Position numbers and translations under genes: made by a program
Assembly (NCBI GenBank): GCA_012267605.1
Contig: JAAXGF010000048.1
Span: forward strand, 1 to 8,122
Reading direction: 5' to 3'
Length of the DNA stretch: 8,122 bases
Origin: Alphaproteobacteria bacterium
Lineage (GTDB): Bacteria; Pseudomonadota; Alphaproteobacteria; JAAXGF01
The notes under the pieces: model-generated
The model's input: only the letters and a program-made list of their open reading frames with translations
The model's database searches: none
What the model was told of the DNA's origin: nothing
Shown: in pieces, positions 6,001 through 8,122 of the stretch
Position numbering within the stretch: the stretch's first letter is position 1
Layout of the letters: each line of letters starts with the position of its first letter

Positions 6001-6806
6001 TCGAGAATCTGTTCGAGCGTTTCGGCGCCCGAGACCAGCAGCTCAGGGGGCTGATCTGCTAAAGTGATCACGGCACTATCGTTTACATCGGCAATGGCCA
6101 CGCTGCCGCTTTCCGTAGCGAGCTCGATTACGTCCTTCCCAGGCAAGGGATTGGCAACCAAGAGTACAGACGCGCCTTCGGCCGAAACGGAAGCAGTCCC
6201 CACAACACCGCTATCAACCACCCGAACCGCTCCAGCTGGAGCTCGAAACACCAAGGCGGTCTCACCATCTACTGAACTCCCGCTAATAAAGAGAATTCCA
6301 CCTTGTAGAACGTCGAGACCAGCCGATATGCCCCCGGTGAGGCCGGCGCTTTCGAAAACAAGATGGGTTAACTCGTCAAGAACGAGGATGGTGCCGTCGG
6401 ACAGCGCGATTTGAATCGACGATGATCCCGCTGTCGATATAACGTCGCCCTCGACAAGAGACATATTCGAAGTCAACGGCAGAGCACCGCTTTCGCCGCG
6501 CACAACGGTAACGTCGCCAATGGCATCATCAACGACACCAACCGCAGGCAATGCGCCAATCGTGGAGTCAGGCGCTGAAAAGAGTTCCGGCGACAGATTT
6601 TCGCCCGCGCTATCAACGATCCGAGGACGATCCTCAGCGTCAAAAAAATTCTCGATTCGTACGGTACCCGTGCCAGCCGCAAAAAGGAGCAGATCGTTTC
6701 CGGCCCGCAGAGCATGAATCGCGCCAGATGCAAAGCCAGCCGGGAGCACGTAATTGCCACCGGCTGCTGCCTGCAATGTATTCACTTCTTCGTTGTATTT
6801 TATCAC
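3021..6806 (-). CDS. Secreted FecR/cadherin-like/RTX calcium-binding protein (adhesin-like type I secretion substrate)
   Basis: 1261-residue extracellular or surface protein, probably a calcium-dependent adhesin or matrix protein. Residues 1-80 resemble the BapA-type N-terminal segment (GNDLLLF, then IENFF). Residues about 97-152 are FecR-like (GDVTVVRGESG, VEGDVIST, LSDGTILVLD). After a Pro/acidic linker, 369-514 hold a first set of RTX nonapeptides (GGSGDDVLFGG). Three cadherin-like domains with D-x-D-GD and FSYTVTDG motifs follow at about 575-662, 668-759 and 764-852. A second RTX array spans 858-1140. Residues 1144-1261 are a typical RTX C-terminal region (ILDFDTGDDEI), the probable type I secretion signal. 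I found no cysteine, as is usual for such substrates. The start is GTG; an in-frame TAG lies 10 codons upstream. It has no obvious Shine-Dalgarno, but a short leader ORF overlaps it. No secretion genes are nearby. Confidence 0.9.
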   Translation of the reverse strand: MIKYNEEVNTLQAAAGGNYVLPAGFASGAIHALRAGNDLLLFAAGTGTVRIENFFDAEDRPRIVDSAGENLSPELFSAPDSTIGALPAVGVVDDAIGDVTVVRGESGALPLTSNMSLVEGDVISTAGSSSIQIALSDGTILVLDELTHLVFESAGLTGGISAGLDVLQGGILFISGSSVDGETALVFRAPAGAVRVVDSGVVGTASVSAEGASVLLVANPLPGKDVIELATESGSVAIADVNDSAVITLADQPPELLVSGAETLEQILENVAPAAGAFPAGEVVRVVGGFGAPPAEVPLALPGATVPTYTDDTPRVVEVADTTPRDDEPILLDAGAEVEEAMEVAAPIPLGVDDPEFPNLPDGGVLFSGTSADEFFVGGSGDDVLFGGPGADSLAGGPGNDSIVGNPGPDNLDGGIDDDVIFGGAGNDTLIGGGGNNVLDGGTGIDTATFIANAVPVTADLATGTALGGPQTGTNVLSSIENLVGGSAADQLIGDDGPNEFVGGPGNDTIIGGNGEDVAVFTGVFLDHEVTVATDAVIVEDSIPGDGDDGSDSLAGVEVLQFVDRLIFLDGRNNAPIAVDELANTAEDTAVAINVVANDSDFDGDPLSVASVTGAANGTLTIVAAGTINYQPNLDFFGADIFSYTVTDGNGGTATATVMVDVSLANDTPVAVDDGIFPGFENSELTITADTLLANDSDADGDSLSISSVGDAVSGAVGLSPVGNVVFTPNPDFVGEASFSYTVTDGFGGADSVVVLLNFAAVNGAPVVLDDDASTDFGVAVDIDVLDNDDDPDGDALSVTAVGPVGNGMVVINPDNTLTYTPNAGFDGQDNFTYTAADGNGGISVGNVVVSVASAGIVLNGTPGDDTLVGTTGPDSIDGLGGNDSIDGLGGDDSLVGGRGNDELEGGNGSDTLDGGRENDTLIGGAGDDSLIGDRNDDRLEGGDGSDTLDGGRNNDTLIGGTGNDSLIGDRNDDRLGGGDGFDTLDGGLNNDTLIGGVGDDLLIGDRGNDELDGGDGSDTLDGGRNNDTLIGGAGDDSLFGDRNDDLLEGGDGSDTLDGGRNNDTLIGGAGDDSLIGDNNNDLLEGGDGIDTLLGGNNNDTLFGGEGDDQLDGGAGNRPDVLVGGGGADQLQGGGGDDVFGYEAIADGTSTLVNGTPTFLGLLADTILDFDTGDDEIHFLQSEFGALGNIVDGTNFSAIAGEYDGTNGTSSEYLAGNTSFVFDDIGNLYHDTNGAAAGYTLIGNFQGDAPVANDLEIVTAI
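3513..4160 (-). repeat. Six tandem 108-bp units encoding RTX beta-roll repeats
   Basis: Within the RTX gene, residues 883-1098 are six units of exactly 36 residues (starts at 883, 919, 955, 991, 1027, 1063), with a diverging seventh from 1099. Each unit is four nonapeptides: NDTLIGGAG, DDSLIGDRN, DDRLEGGDG, SDTLDGGRN and variants. Since one beta-roll turn takes 18 residues, each unit is two turns. The units differ by scattered, often silent substitutions, so they are not freshly duplicated. GDRN replaces the canonical GGxG in one position of every unit from the second on. Confidence 0.9.
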
Positions 6807-6841
6807 GACACCGCCAACAAAGATTGCAGGAAACTATTCAA
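6803..6841 (-). CDS. Possible 12-codon leader ORF coupled to the RTX gene
   Basis: On the minus strand the only strong Shine-Dalgarno upstream of the RTX gene, AAAGGAG (6851-6857), lies 9 bases before TTG 6839-6841. From there a short frame (MNSFLQSLLAVS) ends at TGA 6803-6805, which overlaps the RTX GTG start as GTGA. The RTX start has no good site of its own, so translation may reach it by coupling from this leader. An earlier in-frame TTG at 6845-6847 is too close to the Shine-Dalgarno. Tentative: the TTG start is unproven. Confidence 0.3.
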   Translation of the reverse strand: MNSFLQSLLAVS

Positions 6842-7439
6842 TCGCAAGTACTCCTTTCCAAGATTTATTCACCATCATTTCACCGGAATTCATATGGTTA
6901 TGAGGGCAAAATCGAAACTCGTTTGAGGGGAGAGTAATGACAAGGTTTAGAAGAAATTCTCCAAATTACTTATTCCCTGACTAAACTATTCTTAACCATG
7001 TTCAGCGCTACACCCCAATCGTTTAGCCAGGGAATGTTCAAAATTATACGGATCAGGTACAGGATCCCAAAGGTAATCCGTCACAATTTGGAATCAAAAT
7101 CGCACATTTTTCTGAAATTAACTACGAATAAGCCAGTAATGGTATTTATTAACTAGCGTAAGGATATCATTTGTGCTCATTTTTCCGTTGGGTGCTTTTC
7201 CTAGTCAGATAAGTTCACAGCCCTCAAACTTACCACTGCCGTAAGATTTGACGCGTGGGGACCCGACGAAGTTTAAAAACTGGTCGCCCTCCGTGGTTCC
7301 CAGGTTTGATGGGGAGAAAACTGAACCATCTCACCGTCGGGCGTGCGATATACTGGTTTATTAGTGCTGGTTCAGTGTTTCAGATCGCTTGTTATGAGAC
7401 GGTCTCCAATTCGCTGAACCCGGATTGTAGGGAGACTCC
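6807..7439. other. AT-rich intergenic region between divergent genes
   Basis: This 633-base stretch separates the leftward RTX gene from the rightward DUF1499 gene and is clearly richer in A+T than its surroundings up to about 7250. Apart from the leader ORF and the inverted repeat listed separately, I see no supported gene. Short open frames here lack family character and good starts. TATACT at 7349-7354 (plus strand) could be a -10 box for the DUF1499 gene but has no fitting -35 box. No confident promoter for the RTX gene was found. Confidence 0.6.
6972..7035. repeat. 15-bp imperfect inverted repeat upstream of the RTX gene
   Basis: ATTCCCTGACTAAAC (6972-6986) is matched by the reverse complement of 7021-7035 at 14 of 15 positions, with a 34-base spacer. 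It lies about 165-230 bases upstream of the RTX start in AT-rich intergenic DNA. It could be a pair of operator half-sites, a looped binding site, or the stem of an RNA hairpin. No regulator is encoded nearby. Confidence 0.55.
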
Positions 7440-7956
7440 ATGGGAATTGCCCAGATACTGGTGACGCTTATAACGGTCGTGCCATTGGCAATTCATGCTG
7501 CGCGTAGCGAACCATCGGTTGAAATCGACGGAGAGAAGGTGGACCTGGGCGTGGATTTTGGTAACTTGACGCCCACCGATCGGCCCAATAGATACCTTCT
7601 GTGTCCGCGAGGGCTATGCCGTGCGGAACCCAACGCTATCAGCCCCGAATTCGACGTTACCGTTTCCCGGCTTTTGGACTGGTGGCTCATCATGACCGAG
7701 GCACAACCAAGGGTAGAACGTCTTGCTAGCGAAACCGAAATCCATCAGTACCACTTCGTCCAACGCTCCGATCTGTTCGGTTTTCCGGATATAATCACCG
7801 TACGTTTCATCGCCCCTCGACGAAGGCCGTTCGACTCTGGCGGTCTACAGCCGTTCGATACAAGGTTATTACGATTTCGGCGCTAACCGCGAGCGCGTCG
7901 AGTCCTGGATTGAAGAATTGCCCAACTGGGTGACGCCGATCGCGTCCGATCGTTAA
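7440..7956 (+). pseudogene. DUF1499 domain protein, frameshifted in a C4 run
   Basis: ATG 7440 is preceded by AGGGAG with 5-base spacing. Residues 1-22 form a hydrophobic signal or anchor (MGIAQILVTLITVVPLAIHA), so the product is exported or membrane-bound. The DUF1499 core follows: NRYLLCPRGLCRAEPNAISP at about 50-69, HFVQRSDLFGFPDIITVRFIA at 105-125. In the first frame the sequence then turns to nonsense and stops at 7886. One frame over, from CTC at 7816, the expected DUF1499 ending appears (GRSTLAVYSRSIQGYYDFGANRERVESW) and stops at TAA 7954-7956. Removing one C from the C4 run at 7813-7816 restores a 171-residue protein. This is either a real mutation or a sequencing error. The family's function is unknown. 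The gene converges on the ATPase gene that follows. Confidence 0.8.
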
Positions 7957-8122
7957 TCCGTGGCGCGCACCCCGAGATCGTGGCGTTCCACCCGCTCCGG
8001 TCCCAGGGTCTCCACGGCCAAACGGGCAAGATGATCATGGTGGGTGAAGAACAGAGTTTGCGTCTTCGCGGCCAATTCACCAAGGATATCGAACGCCGCC
8101 GCCGCACGATCCGTATCGAAGT
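7953..8122 (-). CDS. C-terminal end of a YhaN-like AAA ATPase (partial)
   Basis: The last 55 codons of a gene that extends beyond the window edge. They begin FDTDRAAAAFDILGELAAKT, then QTLFFTHHDHLARLA, and end HDLGVRATD. This is the end of an ABC/SMC-type ATPase head: D-loop-like FDTDRA, then a beta strand leading to the switch (H-loop) histidine in FFTHHDH. The pattern best fits the YhaN/SbcC group of putative DNA repair ATPases with long coiled coils; only the tail is visible, so exact membership is inferred. Its TAA overlaps the stop of the convergent DUF1499 gene in a shared TTAA (7953-7956). Confidence 0.72.
   Translation of the reverse strand, partial: FDTDRAAAAFDILGELAAKTQTLFFTHHDHLARLAVETLGPERVERHDLGVRATD

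Noticed and set aside
5368..6054. Plus-strand open frame of 228 codons, Pro/Ser/Thr-rich
   Set aside because: It lies antisense to the RTX gene, is compositionally biased, and has no domain character.
6937..6984. 15-codon plus-strand ORF after a GGGGAGAG sequence
   Set aside because: The site looks good but the ORF is very short, isolated and without any partner gene to explain it.
7255..7464. Plus-strand open frame of 69 codons before the DUF1499 gene
   Set aside because: GTG start without a Shine-Dalgarno, it runs past the well-supported start at 7440, and the product looks like random translation.
7883..8107. Minus-strand open frame of 74 codons
   Set aside because: The Arg/Ser-rich product is a shadow; the ATPase tail in the neighbouring frame has clear family motifs.

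Overview
The window looks like a proteobacterial chromosome, probably alphaproteobacterial. The reasons are a moderately high G+C content, a Tat-exported amidohydrolase, a FecR/RTX type I secretion substrate, and a DUF1499 protein next to a YhaN-like ATPase. The lineage is an inference from family resemblance only. No rRNA, tRNA or CRISPR array was seen.

Bases 1-2930 hold an amidohydrolase gene broken by a small mobile element. The 5' part (36-1339) carries the Tat signal and almost the whole TIM barrel. Its last 62 codons resume, in the correct frame, at 2741-2930. Between them lies a 1393-bp element (1340-2732) with perfect 23-bp terminal inverted repeats, flanked by the 8-bp direct repeat AAAATTTT. 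It has no transposase. Instead it carries a compact leftward operon of four clear small genes plus two very small coupled ORFs, behind a sigma70-like promoter. The products include coiled-coil proteins and a small membrane-tail protein. This non-autonomous element with an unexplained cargo is the most interesting object in the window.

Bases 3021-6806 (minus strand) encode a 1261-residue secreted RTX protein. In order it has a BapA-like N-terminal segment, a FecR-like domain, a first RTX block, three cadherin-like domains, a second RTX block of six exact 36-residue units, and a C-terminal type I secretion region. It starts with GTG, and a short leader ORF overlaps that start as GTGA. No type I secretion apparatus genes are in the window. 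The RTX gene converges on the amidohydrolase remnant.

Bases 6807-7439 are AT-rich and contain no convincing gene. They must hold the divergent promoters of the RTX gene and the next gene, and they contain a 15-bp imperfect inverted repeat.

Bases 7440-7956 encode a DUF1499 protein that is frameshifted in a C4 run, so the conserved C-terminal motif is in another frame. It converges on the 3' end of a YhaN-like AAA ATPase (7953-8122, minus strand, cut by the window edge). The two stop codons overlap in the shared TTAA.
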